A DNA stretch of 64,000 nt from Streptomyces fuscichromogenes (GTDB lineage Bacteria > Actinomycetota > Actinomycetes > Streptomycetales > Streptomycetaceae), in NCBI RefSeq assembly GCF_014645815.1, contig NZ_BMML01000032.1:1-64000 (forward strand), given 5' to 3'. Below are positions 46,396 to 55,515 of this stretch, piece after piece. Made by a program: the position numbers and the translations under genes. The notes below the pieces were generated by a model. That model had not been told where the DNA came from and did no database searches. It worked only from the letters and a program-made list of their open reading frames with translations. Within the stretch, counting starts at the first letter, position 1; the number at the start of each line of letters is the position of its first letter.

Positions 46396-48432
46396 TCACC
46401 CCTGGTCCAGCCAGGAGCGCGCCACCCGCAGGGAGTTGGCCGCGATGGTGAGACCGGGATTGACGCCACCGCTTGACGGAAGCAGGGAGGCGTCACACAC
46501 GTAGACGTTCGGTGCGCCGTGCAGACGGCCGTAGCGGTCGGTCGCTCCCCTCCTGGGGTCGTCCGCCATCCGCGCGGTCCCGCACGCGTGTTCCGTCGCG
46601 GGAATGCGAGGTGTCGACTGCCTGGTGCGTCCGGCAAGCAGGTCGGTCGGCTGGGAGCAGCCGGTGGCTTCGAGCCATTTCATGGTGACTCTCGTCAGGT
46701 AGGCCCGATTGTCCTCGGTGGCCTGCACTTGTGGTCCGGTGACGATCGGCGCCGGTACGCCGTTGGCATCGCGCAGGGAGGGGTGAAGGCGGACACGTCC
46801 GTCCGGTGAGGACAGTTCCTGGGCCATCGACATCAGACCCACGAAGCGTGGTGCCATCTCCCGCATCCACTTCTTGTGTTCACTGCCGTACAGGCCGCCG
46901 CCGAAGCGCCCGGCCATGGTGGAGAGCATCAGCGGGTACAGAGAGAACATGTCGAACACGACCCCTCCACCTATCGGCGCCTGCCCGTCGTGGACGAAGT
47001 CCAACGTGGCCACGGAATGCCCCGGGCTTCGGAACAGGCCCACCGCCTCCGGTGCGATTCCAGCCACCATGCTTGCCGAGTGGCCGTGCAGGAAACGTCC
47101 GACGTTGTCGTTGCCGAGGCCGCTGGCGAGGAGCAGACGAGGGGTCTCGATCGCTCCGGCCGCCACCACGACCCGGTTGCAGGAGATGGTGCGTTCGGCA
47201 CCGTCGACCAGCATGCGCACGCCCTCGGCCCGCTGCCCGCGGTGGGAGATCCCGAGCACCGGAGCGCCGACCAGGAGATCGCAGCGCCCGGTGCGCAGAG
47301 CCCGCGCGAGAAACGTATTGTGTGCCCCGTTCTTCGCGTCGACCGGGCAGGCGTGGCCCACGCACTGGCCGCACCTGGCACAGGGCGGCCGGCCGTCCCG
47401 CACCACACTGTTGACGGCGAAGGGAATGGGGCCGGTGCGCACGCCGATTTTCTCACCCGCCGTACGGAAGAGGGAACGTACGGCGTCATCAGGCAGAGGG
47501 GGCATCGGGTATCCGCGGGAGCGCGGGGTCCGGGCGCTCAGGGCTTCGTCGTGGCCCGCGACTCCCAGCTTCCACTCGGCGTCGCTGTAATACGGTTCCA
47601 TCTCGTCGTAGCCGACAGGCCAGTCGAGAACGTCGGCGCCCTCCGGTGTGCCGTAGGTGGTGGCCATTGCGAAGTCCTCGGGGAACAAGCGCCAGGACAT
47701 GCCCTGCCACAGCCGGGTGCCTCCACCGACGGTCATGGCGACCAGGCCCCAGATGTCACCACCCGCCGTGGCGTCGATCACCTGCTCGGTGCCGTCCGCC
47801 AGCACCGTTACTCGGGGATGGCCGGGACCCGGTCCCACCGATGTGGCGTACACCGAGCGCTTGCCGTGCAGATGGTCGCTGCGAAGTTCTTCCGTCGACA
47901 TGGCGGCGGCGCGCTCGACGACCAGGACGTCCGCTCCTGCGGCGGACAGCACCGACGCGGCCACGGCACCGCCGAGGCCCGAGCCGACGACGATGGTGTC
48001 GTAATGGGCCCTGATCTCAGAGTGGGCAATGGTCGAGGCCGGTTTCACACGTGCGACTGTCGGCCCAGGAGCGAAGCCCAGCATCTCCCATCCCGCAGGC
48101 GCGTGAGCGCTGTCCCGGCCGTAGAAGCCCTCGTTGGCGATGCGTATGGCGGCGAGCAGTGACTTGGCTGCTTCCGGGTCGGCTTCGGCGGCCGCCAGCA
48201 GGCGGTCCTGCTCGGCGGTGTTCCGTTCGCCGAAGTCCGGTCCGTCGCCACAGGCGCGGGTCAGGAAGTCGGCGAGGTGCTCCAGGGGCGCGTGGGACCA
48301 GACGAGGTCGGCGTGCCACTGGGCGCGCAGGTAGTCCCGCACTCCGCCGTTCCAGCCTCCTGGCCACTGATCGGCTGGAACAAGCCGATTGAACACGGCT
48401 TCCAGCAGCCGTTCGTTCGCAACGAGGCTCAT
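46396..48432 (-). CDS. GMC-family oxidoreductase with fused N-terminal subunit-like domain
   Basis: A 678-residue flavoprotein. The first 125 or so residues resemble the small (subunit 3-like) chain of gluconate dehydrogenases. The FAD domain starts with VVGSGLGGAVAAS at 148-160. A cysteine-rich loop CARCGQCVGHACPVDAKN lies mid-protein. The C-terminus ATEHACGTARM...NPGLTIAANSLR carries the GMC active-site His and Asn region. It oxidises an alcohol or sugar; the electron acceptor is unknown. A divergent TetR gene with a dyad lies upstream. Its closeness to the mycofactocin locus makes a link possible but unproven. Confidence 0.87.
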   Translation of the reverse strand: MSLVANERLLEAVFNRLVPADQWPGGWNGGVRDYLRAQWHADLVWSHAPLEHLADFLTRACGDGPDFGERNTAEQDRLLAAAEADPEAAKSLLAAIRIANEGFYGRDSAHAPAGWEMLGFAPGPTVARVKPASTIAHSEIRAHYDTIVVGSGLGGAVAASVLSAAGADVLVVERAAAMSTEELRSDHLHGKRSVYATSVGPGPGHPRVTVLADGTEQVIDATAGGDIWGLVAMTVGGGTRLWQGMSWRLFPEDFAMATTYGTPEGADVLDWPVGYDEMEPYYSDAEWKLGVAGHDEALSARTPRSRGYPMPPLPDDAVRSLFRTAGEKIGVRTGPIPFAVNSVVRDGRPPCARCGQCVGHACPVDAKNGAHNTFLARALRTGRCDLLVGAPVLGISHRGQRAEGVRMLVDGAERTISCNRVVVAAGAIETPRLLLASGLGNDNVGRFLHGHSASMVAGIAPEAVGLFRSPGHSVATLDFVHDGQAPIGGGVVFDMFSLYPLMLSTMAGRFGGGLYGSEHKKWMREMAPRFVGLMSMAQELSSPDGRVRLHPSLRDANGVPAPIVTGPQVQATEDNRAYLTRVTMKWLEATGCSQPTDLLAGRTRQSTPRIPATEHACGTARMADDPRRGATDRYGRLHGAPNVYVCDASLLPSSGGVNPGLTIAANSLRVARSWLDQG

Positions 48433-48562
48433 TGCCCCACTCTCCTGTGTCGTACGGTCACGAAAGCTCGTACAGGGGATATGGCGGGCATGGCGGCTCC
48501 CGCGCCCGTTCGTGCGAGCCAGGGCGGCCGGATCGCGCCCCTGATGCCGAGGCGGCGAGCTG

Positions 48563-48610
48563 AAAACAGACTGTCGGTCTGTGTTGAAAAACTATCGGCG
48601 TTCTGTTTTC
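48563..48610. promoter_or_regulatory. TetR operator region before 48634
   Basis: AAAACAGAC-TGTCG-GTCTGTGTT (48563-48585) is a near-perfect dyad. A further TCTGTTTTC at 48602-48610 can pair with GAAAACAGA at 48562. The core AAAACAG...CTGT is shared with the site before the related TetR gene at 28975-29595. Confidence 0.65.
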
Positions 48611-48633
48611 GGCGCAAGGGTTACGATCACCAC

Positions 48634-49287
48634 ATGGCTGGTCGAGGTTCGTACGCCAAGGGTGTGGCGAAGCGTGAGGAGATCCTCAAGGTCGCCCTGG
48701 AGATCGTGGCTCAGGCCGGCTACAGGAACGCGACCGTCCGCCAGCTGGCGGACGCGGTCGGGCTCAGCACCACCGGGTTGCTGCACTACTTCGGGAGCAA
48801 GGAGAACCTCTTCACAGAGATCGTGAGGAGGCGCGACAAGATCGACATAGACGCCGCCGACGATGCCGCGGCGCGCGCCCCGGACCGTCACGGCGAACTC
48901 ATCCACGACCTTCCCGACCGCGTCCGGCGCAGCGCCGATGTGCCCGGTCAGGTGGAGCTCTATGCACGGCTGGCCGCTGAGGCCATCGACCGGCATCATC
49001 CCTCCCATGTCTATTTCGAGAACCGGTACGCGTGGGTGCGGTCCAGGTTCGCCGCCAGTCTGAGAACCGAACAGGAGGCGGGGCGTCTACCGGTCGACGT
49101 CGACGCGGACCGGCTCGCGGGCATCTTGTTGGCGATCGTGGACGGGGTCCAGCTCCAGTGGCTGTACGACCCGAGCTTCGATATGGCGGAGCACCTTCGG
49201 TACGCATTGGCTCTGATCGGCTTCGGGGATGCGGCTGACGGGATGTGCGAGAACGCGTCACTGGACGACCCTGCTCGGCGTCCTTGA
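48634..49287 (+). CDS. TetR-family regulator divergent from the GMC oxidoreductase
   Basis: A 217-residue TetR protein beginning MAGRGSYAKGVAKREEIL with a helix-turn-helix NATVRQLADAVGLSTTGLLHYFGSKENLF. The ligand domain is helical and ends in a variable tail. The N-terminal arm is like that of the TetR at 28975-29595. It likely represses itself and the GMC gene through the dyad at 48563-48610. Confidence 0.9.
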   Translation: MAGRGSYAKGVAKREEILKVALEIVAQAGYRNATVRQLADAVGLSTTGLLHYFGSKENLFTEIVRRRDKIDIDAADDAAARAPDRHGELIHDLPDRVRRSADVPGQVELYARLAAEAIDRHHPSHVYFENRYAWVRSRFAASLRTEQEAGRLPVDVDADRLAGILLAIVDGVQLQWLYDPSFDMAEHLRYALALIGFGDAADGMCENASLDDPARRP

Positions 49288-50270
49288 ACATAAGCGCTCG
49301 ACGCGGTCGGAGGGACACTCCGCTTCCATCGCCTTTCCGGCGAGGAGTAACTCTCCCGCACCCGAACTCCACTGCGGCTGCCGATGCCGGCGTCACCGTT
49401 GAGGGCCGACCGCAATTGCTCCCACCCGGCGCAGGCGTTCCCGGGATCGAGTCCCATGTTCCGGCGTTGCCGCTCGACCTGACGCGTGCGCATTTCGTCG
49501 GCATCGGAGGGCTGGGCACCGAGTACGCGACTGCTCCGGCGGCCGACATCCGCACGGCCCGGTTCCGGCATCAACCGCATATCACCATCACCGGCAAGGC
49601 AGACGACAGGCCTGCCCGAACCAGGGCGCGAGGCGGAGGCTGCGGCCTCACCGGCCGCAAGGAGGGTTCGAAGTCGTTGCCGGGTTCCCCGCGCCATCCG
49701 CTGCGCACGAATGTGGGGCCGGCGACTGCCCACGTTCTGCCGTCCATACGCAGAGCTTTTGGGGCAAGGGGCAGCAGTCATGATCGCGGAGCCCGCACGC
49801 GCCTTGAGGCGGGTGCTCCGACGGCGGGCGCGGGTTGCTTGGCGTGGAGTCTTGGCGCGCTGTGTCCAACGGGTGTATCCCGATATGCATGTCGACTCCA
49901 TGACCGCGATTACGAAAGGTGGGTTCGTGTAACTGGTTCTGACAGAAAGCCGCGAAAGGAATCCTTTTCGCGGCAATCCGGAGTGGCGCGCTGAGTCGCT
50001 TTCGATAACTGAAGTCCGGCGAGTCCAAGATAATTGAGAAATCTCTCCGACCGTCTGACTGCCGCGTGCTGGACTGAATGGTCAACGGCATGCTCTCCTT
50101 CGTGTGGCGCATGGGCCCGGCCGGCGCTTCAGGCCTGCCGATCGCTCGGTCGATGTGAGGCGCCGGGGCCGTGCCTGATGTGTGATGGGAGGATGGCGCC
50201 GACGCCGCGCGAATCGCCGAGGTCGCCGCTCGTCGTGGGCGGCAGGTCATGCCAGTCGAAGGGACCGAGA
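49288..50270. other. Long gap before mftR
   Basis: Nearly 1 kb without a convincing gene. It contains a stem-loop at 49950-49973 in a relatively AT-rich stretch that probably includes the mftR promoter. A short plus-strand segment near 49470 reads LPLDLTRAHFVGIGGLG, which recalls the start of MurC ligases, but nothing after it fits. Confidence 0.45.
49950..49973. promoter_or_regulatory. Stem-loop in the gap before mftR
   Basis: CCGCGAAA and TTTCGCGG form a perfect 8-bp stem around an 8-nt loop (GGAATCCT). It lies about 300 bp before the mftR start and may be a terminator or regulatory hairpin. Confidence 0.45.
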
Positions 50271-50903
50271 ATGGAGTCGCCTCGGGGGAACGCGGTGGTC
50301 TCTGTGGGGTCCGCCCGGACAGGACGGCCACGGGCGACGTCACGGGCCGCACTCGAACGGCTGGGCTTCGAACTCTTCGCCCGGCGCGGTTTCGACGACA
50401 CGACCGTCGACGACATCGCCGCCGCGGCGGGTATCGGTCGCCGTACCTTCTTCCGCTACTTCGCCTCCAAGAACGACCTCGTGTGGGGCGACTTCGAGGA
50501 TCAGCTCACCCGGCTCGAATCCCTGTTGGCCGCGGCCGACCCTGACCGGCCGATGATGGATGCGGTACGCGAGGCGGTCGTCGAGTTCAACCGGTTCGAT
50601 CCGGCGGTGGTGCCGTGGCACCGGCAGCGCATGACCCTCATCCTGCGCGTGCCGACCCTTCAGGCGGACTCGGCCGTGCGGTACGCGTCGTGGCGGGTCC
50701 TGGTCACCGAGTTCGCCGCCCGTCGCCTGGGCCGCCCCGCCTCCGACATGCTGCCCCGGCTGATCGGCAGTACCGTCCTGGCCGCCTGTGTCACCGCGTA
50801 CGAGCAGTGGCTGGCCGACGAGGACGCCGACCTGAGCACACTGCTGGACCTGGCCGTGCGGCAACTCGCCGACGGATACCGGGATCTGCCCCCACGCGGC
50901 TGA
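50271..50903 (+). CDS. mftR: Mycofactocin-system TetR regulator MftR
   Basis: A 210-residue TetR protein with helix-turn-helix TTVDDIAAAAGIGRRTFFRY followed by FASKNDLVWGDFE, the signature of MftR. Known MftR proteins repress mft genes and respond to acyl-CoA. It is convergent with mftG. ATG at 50271 is used; a GTG at 50301 is an alternative. Assignment rests on family motif plus the adjacent complete mft cluster. Confidence 0.9.
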   Translation: MESPRGNAVVSVGSARTGRPRATSRAALERLGFELFARRGFDDTTVDDIAAAAGIGRRTFFRYFASKNDLVWGDFEDQLTRLESLLAAADPDRPMMDAVREAVVEFNRFDPAVVPWHRQRMTLILRVPTLQADSAVRYASWRVLVTEFAARRLGRPASDMLPRLIGSTVLAACVTAYEQWLADEDADLSTLLDLAVRQLADGYRDLPPRG

Positions 50904-50926
50904 CCGTGCCCGCGGCGCCGTGCCGT

Positions 50927-52543
50927 TCACGGCGTCGGATCGTGTCGCATGGCCTCGGCGACGACCTCGCCGATGAGGACGGCGGTGGCCGCCGGACCCC
51001 TGAGCGGAGGGGTCGGCAGGATGGATGTGTCCGCGACTCGCAGACCTTCGACACCGTAGACCTTGCCGTAGGGGTCGACGGCGGCCCGGGGATCGTCTGC
51101 GGGTCCCAGGGGGACCGTGCCACAGGTGTGGTGGGACGTGCCGAGATGCCCGAGGGCCCAGTCGTCGAGCAGACGGTCGTCGCCCAGTACCTTCGCACCG
51201 GGCCCCGCGAGTCCTCCGGAGACCTCCGCGAAGTCGCCCGTACCGATCAACTCGGCGGTGACACGGACCGCTTCGCGCATGCGGCGCCGGTCGGCTGTGG
51301 TCGACAGGTAGCCGTAGTCGAGTCCCGGAGGCGTCGCGGGGTCCGCGGACCGGATGCGCATCCTGCCGGTCAGCCGCGGTGTCTGGACGGAGACGAGGAA
51401 GGCGAGCGGCGCGCCGGGTACGGACGTCTTGCCGCCCGTGAGGCCGGCCATCGGAACGAGGGACTGGAGAATCTCCAGATCGCCCGGATGAGTCCCGTCC
51501 GACGATGACAGGTGCAGCGCGCCGCCGAGCCACGAGCCGACGGGGGCCGGCAGGGGCCGCCGGGGCGTCCACTCCAGGGCCACCTGCGGATGGTCGCCGA
51601 ACCGGACCCCGACGGCCGGGGCGTCCCGGACGACGGGCACACCGAGGGCGGCCAGTCGGTGGCGGGGGCCGATGCCCGAGAGGAGGAGCAGCTGGGGGGA
51701 ACGCAGTGCGCCGGCGCAGAGCACGACCTCGCCACCACGTACCGTCCGGCGGTGTCCGTCCCGCTCGACCACCACGCCGGTCGCACGATCGTGCTCGACG
51801 ACGACCCGGAGGACCGTACTGCCCCCCTCCACTCGGAGGTTGGGGCGGCCCGACGCGCTCAGCAGGTGACTGATGCCGGTGTTGACGCGCACTCCGTCCA
51901 CGACGTTGCACGGCACCGGACCGAAGCCTGGGGCGCCTTCGGCGTTCTTGTCCGGCTCTTCGGGAAATCCCAGCCCCCGGGCGGCCGCCCGGAACGCGAC
52001 GGCGGCGGGATGACCGAGATCTGTGCGGCGCACGTGCACCGGCCCGCGCCCGCCGTGCACCGGGTCGGCGCCGTGGTCGAGGTCGGTCTCCAGCGCGCGG
52101 AGGAACGGCAGCATCCGGTCGTACGACCAGGCCGCGCCGCCCGCGCCCGACCAGCGGTCGAAGTCCGCCCGCCGGGCTCGGACGAAGTACCCGCCGTTGA
52201 CGGTCGTCGAGCCGCCGAGGACGCGGCCTCGTGGGACGGTGTACGGACGCCCGGGAGCCAGGTGGACGGCGTACGGCTCCACGGCGGGATGCCCGGGTTG
52301 GGCGCCGGGCACCAGCCGGCCGTCCAGCAACTCCGCTGCGAACGCGGATGGTTGACACGGCGCCGGACCCGCCTCCAGCACCAGCACGGTACGGCTGGGA
52401 TCCTCGCTGAGCCGCGCCGCGAGCACGGCACCGCTGCCACCGGCCCCGACGACTATGACGTCGGGGCTTCTCACGGGCGCCCGTTCGATATCGGGGAGTG
52501 ACACAACGTCAAGTACCTGTCCAGCGCGGCGATCTTCATCCAT
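50927..52543 (-). CDS. mftG: Mycofactocin-associated GMC oxidoreductase MftG
   Basis: A 538-residue GMC flavoprotein with an FAD motif VVGAGGSGAVLAARLSE near 31-47, the second GMC signature GALRSPQLLLLSGIG and a C-terminal LGTSHHTCGTVPLG with the active-site His. In mycobacteria MftG reoxidises reduced mycofactocin. It is divergent from mftA by 100 bp, an arrangement that allows shared control. Confidence 0.9.
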   Translation of the reverse strand: MDEDRRAGQVLDVVSLPDIERAPVRSPDVIVVGAGGSGAVLAARLSEDPSRTVLVLEAGPAPCQPSAFAAELLDGRLVPGAQPGHPAVEPYAVHLAPGRPYTVPRGRVLGGSTTVNGGYFVRARRADFDRWSGAGGAAWSYDRMLPFLRALETDLDHGADPVHGGRGPVHVRRTDLGHPAAVAFRAAARGLGFPEEPDKNAEGAPGFGPVPCNVVDGVRVNTGISHLLSASGRPNLRVEGGSTVLRVVVEHDRATGVVVERDGHRRTVRGGEVVLCAGALRSPQLLLLSGIGPRHRLAALGVPVVRDAPAVGVRFGDHPQVALEWTPRRPLPAPVGSWLGGALHLSSSDGTHPGDLEILQSLVPMAGLTGGKTSVPGAPLAFLVSVQTPRLTGRMRIRSADPATPPGLDYGYLSTTADRRRMREAVRVTAELIGTGDFAEVSGGLAGPGAKVLGDDRLLDDWALGHLGTSHHTCGTVPLGPADDPRAAVDPYGKVYGVEGLRVADTSILPTPPLRGPAATAVLIGEVVAEAMRHDPTP

Positions 52544-52643
52544 GACCCCTTGAAAGCTCAGTACGGTCCGACGTCTTCACTTTTGGCGCTCGGTGTCATT
52601 ATTCTCCGGGTGTCCGATGGGAGCGATGCCCAGGGAGAGTCGC
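52544..52643. promoter_or_regulatory. Divergent mftG/mftA promoter region
   Basis: A 100-bp gap with a short AT-rich patch (CATTATTCT near 52598) suitable for a -10 region of mftA. No perfect palindrome is visible, so the MftR site cannot be placed from sequence alone. Confidence 0.4.
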
Positions 52644-52781
52644 ATGAACGAGCTCCACGCCACCCCGCCCGTCCCGGTCGGCGAGAACCAGGACGAGAGG
52701 ACCCCGACGGAACAGTCGCTGATCGAGGCCGACGAACTGATCGAGGAGGTCTCCATCGACGGCATGTGCGGCGTCTACTAG
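52644..52781 (+). CDS. mftA: Mycofactocin precursor peptide MftA
   Basis: A 45-residue peptide ending IDGMCGVY. The terminal Val-Tyr is the pair decarboxylated and cross-linked by MftC to make the cofactor core. A conserved acidic segment EADELIEEVS precedes it. ATG at 52644 has GGGAGAG 7 bp upstream; an upstream in-frame start at 52593 lacks a site. Confidence 0.96.
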   Translation: MNELHATPPVPVGENQDERTPTEQSLIEADELIEEVSIDGMCGVY

Positions 52782-52792
52782 GGCGCGCCGCC

Positions 52793-53068
52793 GTGACAGC
52801 GATCGACCTCGACCGAGCCTGGGACCTGCATCCGCAGGTCTCTGTGCGGCCGGAACCCTTCGGCGCGCTGCTCTACCACTTCGGCACCCGCAGGCTGTCG
52901 TTCCTCAAGGACCGTCGGCTCCTGGCCGTCGTCCAGGCGCTCGCGGACGCGCCCACGGCCCGTGCCGCCTGCCTGGCCGCGGGTCTCGCGGAGGACGAAC
53001 TGTCCCGCTACGGCCGGGCTCTCGCCGTACTCGCGCAGTCCTCGATGGTCGTCGGGAGGACCTCATGA
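52793..53068 (+). CDS. mftB: Mycofactocin precursor-binding chaperone MftB
   Basis: A 91-residue protein of the RiPP recognition-element fold (PqqD-like), starting TAIDLDRAWDLHPQVSVRPE with GALLYHFGTRRLSFL. It binds MftA and presents it to MftC. GTG at 52793 lies 11 bp after the mftA stop. Its own stop overlaps the mftC start (ATGA). Confidence 0.94.
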   Translation: MTAIDLDRAWDLHPQVSVRPEPFGALLYHFGTRRLSFLKDRRLLAVVQALADAPTARAACLAAGLAEDELSRYGRALAVLAQSSMVVGRTS

Positions 53069-54294
53069 CCGCCACGCCCACCTCGTCCCGGCTGGTCGAC
53101 CTGTTCGAGTACGGGCTCGACGCACCGATCTGCCTCACCTGGGAGCTCACCTACGCCTGCAACCTGTCCTGCGCCCACTGCCTGTCCAGCTCCGGCCGCC
53201 GTGACCCGCGCGAGCTGAGCACGGCCGAGGCCAAGGCCGTCATCGACGAACTGGAGGCCATGCAGGTCTTCTACGTCAACATCGGCGGCGGCGAGCCCAC
53301 CGTCCGCCCCGACTTCTGGGAACTCCTGGACTACGCCACGAACCATCACGTGGGCGTGAAGTTCTCCACCAACGGCGTCCGCGTCACCTCCGAAGCCGCC
53401 CAGCGCCTGGCCCGCAACGACTACGTGGACGTCCAGGTCTCCCTCGACGGCGCCACCGCCGACGTCAACGACGCGGTGCGCGGCCCCGGTTCGTACGCCA
53501 CGGCGGTCACCGCCTTGGAGAACCTCGCCGCCGCCGGCATGCGCAACTTCAAGATCTCCGTGGTCTGCACCCGGCACAACATCCCGCAGCTGGACGACTT
53601 CAAGGCGCTCGCCGACCGCTTCGGCGCCCAGCTGCGCCTGACCCGGCTGCGCCCCTCCGGACGCGGCGCCGACGTCTGGGACGAACTGCACCCCACGGCC
53701 GGACAGCAACGCGAGCTGTACGACTGGCTGCTGGCACACGGCGAGAACGTGCTGACCGGCGACTCCTTCTTCCACCTCGCCGCCTACGGCCAGGCGCTGC
53801 CGGGCCTCAACCTGTGCGGCGCCGGCCGCGTGGTCTGCCTGATCGACCCGGTCGGGGACGTCTACGCCTGCCCGTTCGCCATCCACGAGGAGTTCCTGGC
53901 CGGCAACGTCCGTGAGCCGGGTGGGTTTTCCAGGGTGTGGCGCGACTCGGAGCTCTTCCGTCGGCTGCGGACACCGCAGCACGGCGGCGCCTGTGCCTCC
54001 TGCGCGTTCTACGACACCTGCAAGGGTGGCTGCATGGCCGCGAAGTTCTTCACCGGGCTCCCGCTGGACGGCCCCGACCCCGAATGCGTGCAGGGGTACG
54101 GTGAAGAACGCCTCGCCCGCCGCCGGCCCGGGACTGCACACCTTCCCAAGCCCGCCGGGGACCACTCCCACCGGACCGTCTCCCGCCCGGTGGACCTGGT
54201 ACTCACCCGTCGCCCACCGGTGACCGAGTGCGCCGAGAATCCCCTGGCCGGGCTGGACCCGACACCTACCGGAAATGGCGGAACCCATGCGTAG
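53065..54294 (+). CDS. mftC: Mycofactocin radical SAM maturase MftC
   Basis: A 409-residue radical SAM/SPASM enzyme. The SAM cluster motif is C32-x3-C36-x2-C39 (ACNLSCAHC). GGGEPT follows near 76-81. SPASM cysteines appear in LCGAGRVVCLIDPVGD, YACPFA and CASCAFYDTCKGGC. It decarboxylates and cyclises the Val-Tyr end of MftA. The tail after about residue 345 is variable and proline-rich. Confidence 0.96.
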   Translation: MTATPTSSRLVDLFEYGLDAPICLTWELTYACNLSCAHCLSSSGRRDPRELSTAEAKAVIDELEAMQVFYVNIGGGEPTVRPDFWELLDYATNHHVGVKFSTNGVRVTSEAAQRLARNDYVDVQVSLDGATADVNDAVRGPGSYATAVTALENLAAAGMRNFKISVVCTRHNIPQLDDFKALADRFGAQLRLTRLRPSGRGADVWDELHPTAGQQRELYDWLLAHGENVLTGDSFFHLAAYGQALPGLNLCGAGRVVCLIDPVGDVYACPFAIHEEFLAGNVREPGGFSRVWRDSELFRRLRTPQHGGACASCAFYDTCKGGCMAAKFFTGLPLDGPDPECVQGYGEERLARRRPGTAHLPKPAGDHSHRTVSRPVDLVLTRRPPVTECAENPLAGLDPTPTGNGGTHA

Positions 54295-55513
54295 GAACCC
54301 CTGGTTCGAGACGGTCGCCGAGGCTCAGCGCCGGGCAAGGAAGCGGCTGCCCGGTTCGGTCTACGACGCACTCGTCGCGGGCTCGGAGCGCGGCCGCACC
54401 ATCGACGACAACATGGCGGCCTTCGCCGAACTGGGCTTCGCACCGCGCGTCGTGGGCCACCACGCGGAGCGCGACCTGTCCACGACGATCCTGGGTGTGC
54501 CCACGGCGCTGCCCGTGCTCATCTCGCCGACGGGAGTGCAGGCGGTCGACCCGGAGGGGGAGGTGGCCGTGGCACGGGCCGCCGCGAGCCGGGGCGTGAT
54601 CATGGGCCTCAGCTCGTTCGCGAGCAGGCCCGTGGAGGAGGTGGCCCTCGCCCAGCCGGACCTCTTCTTCCAGCTGTACTGGAGCGGCACGCGCGCGACC
54701 ATGGTGCAGCGTATGGACCGGGCCCGCGCCGCGGGTGCCAAGGCCCTCATCGTCACCCTCGACTGGTCCTTCTCCCACGGCCGCGACTGGGGCAGCCCCG
54801 CCATCCCCGACAGGATCGATCTCAGGACCGCGCTCCGGTTCGCTCCCGATGTCCTGCCCCGGCCCGGGTGGCTGTGGCGGTTCGCCAGGTCGGGACGCGT
54901 CCCCGACCTCACCGTCCCCAACCTGGCGGCCCCCGGCGGCGCGGCCCCGACCTTCTTCGGCGCCTACGGCGAGTGGATGCAGACCGCACCGCCCACCTGG
55001 GACGACGTCGCCTGGCTCCGCGAGGAGTGGGGCGGCCCCTTCCTGCTCAAGGGCGTGTCCCGGGTGGACGACGCCAGGCGCGCGGTCGACGCCGGTGTCT
55101 CCGCCCTCTCCGTGTCCAACCACGGAGGCAACAACCTGGACACCACCCCGGCCACCATCCGCCTCCTCCCCGCCATCGCGGACGCGGTCGGCGGCCAGGT
55201 CGAGGTGCTGCTGGACGGCGGGGTCCGCCGCGGCGGCGACGTGGCCAAGGCACTCGCCCTGGGCGCCCGCGCCGTCCTGATCGGCCGCGCGTATCTGTGG
55301 GGCCTCGCGGCGAATGGACAGACCGGTGTGGAGAACGTCCTGGACATCCTGCGCGGCGGGCTGGACTCCGCGGTCCTGGGCCTCGGGCACTCCTCCGTGC
55401 ACGAGTTGGGGCCGGGCGACCTGGCGGTACCTCCCGGTTTCCGGCTGACCCTGGGCAGCGAGGAGCTTCCGGCGGCCCGGGCCGCACACGCCGCCGGGCC
55501 CACGGCTGCCTGA
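54275..55513 (+). CDS. mftD: Mycofactocin FMN-dependent oxidase MftD
   Basis: A 412-residue lactate-oxidase/glycolate-oxidase-family TIM barrel. Motifs include ISPTGVQAVDPEGE, FQLYWSG, LKGVSRVDDARRA, VSNHGGNNLD and LLDGGVRRGGDVAKAL. MftD deaminates the intermediate to give pre-mycofactocin. The start overlaps mftC; an ATG at 54287 is an alternative. Confidence 0.95.
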   Translation: MAEPMRRNPWFETVAEAQRRARKRLPGSVYDALVAGSERGRTIDDNMAAFAELGFAPRVVGHHAERDLSTTILGVPTALPVLISPTGVQAVDPEGEVAVARAAASRGVIMGLSSFASRPVEEVALAQPDLFFQLYWSGTRATMVQRMDRARAAGAKALIVTLDWSFSHGRDWGSPAIPDRIDLRTALRFAPDVLPRPGWLWRFARSGRVPDLTVPNLAAPGGAAPTFFGAYGEWMQTAPPTWDDVAWLREEWGGPFLLKGVSRVDDARRAVDAGVSALSVSNHGGNNLDTTPATIRLLPAIADAVGGQVEVLLDGGVRRGGDVAKALALGARAVLIGRAYLWGLAANGQTGVENVLDILRGGLDSAVLGLGHSSVHELGPGDLAVPPGFRLTLGSEELPAARAAHAAGPTAA

Positions 55514-55515
55514 GC

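Noticed and set aside
49470-49530. MurC-like start (HFVGIGGLG)
   Set aside because: Only one short motif fits, nothing follows in frame, and such Gly-rich motifs can arise by chance.
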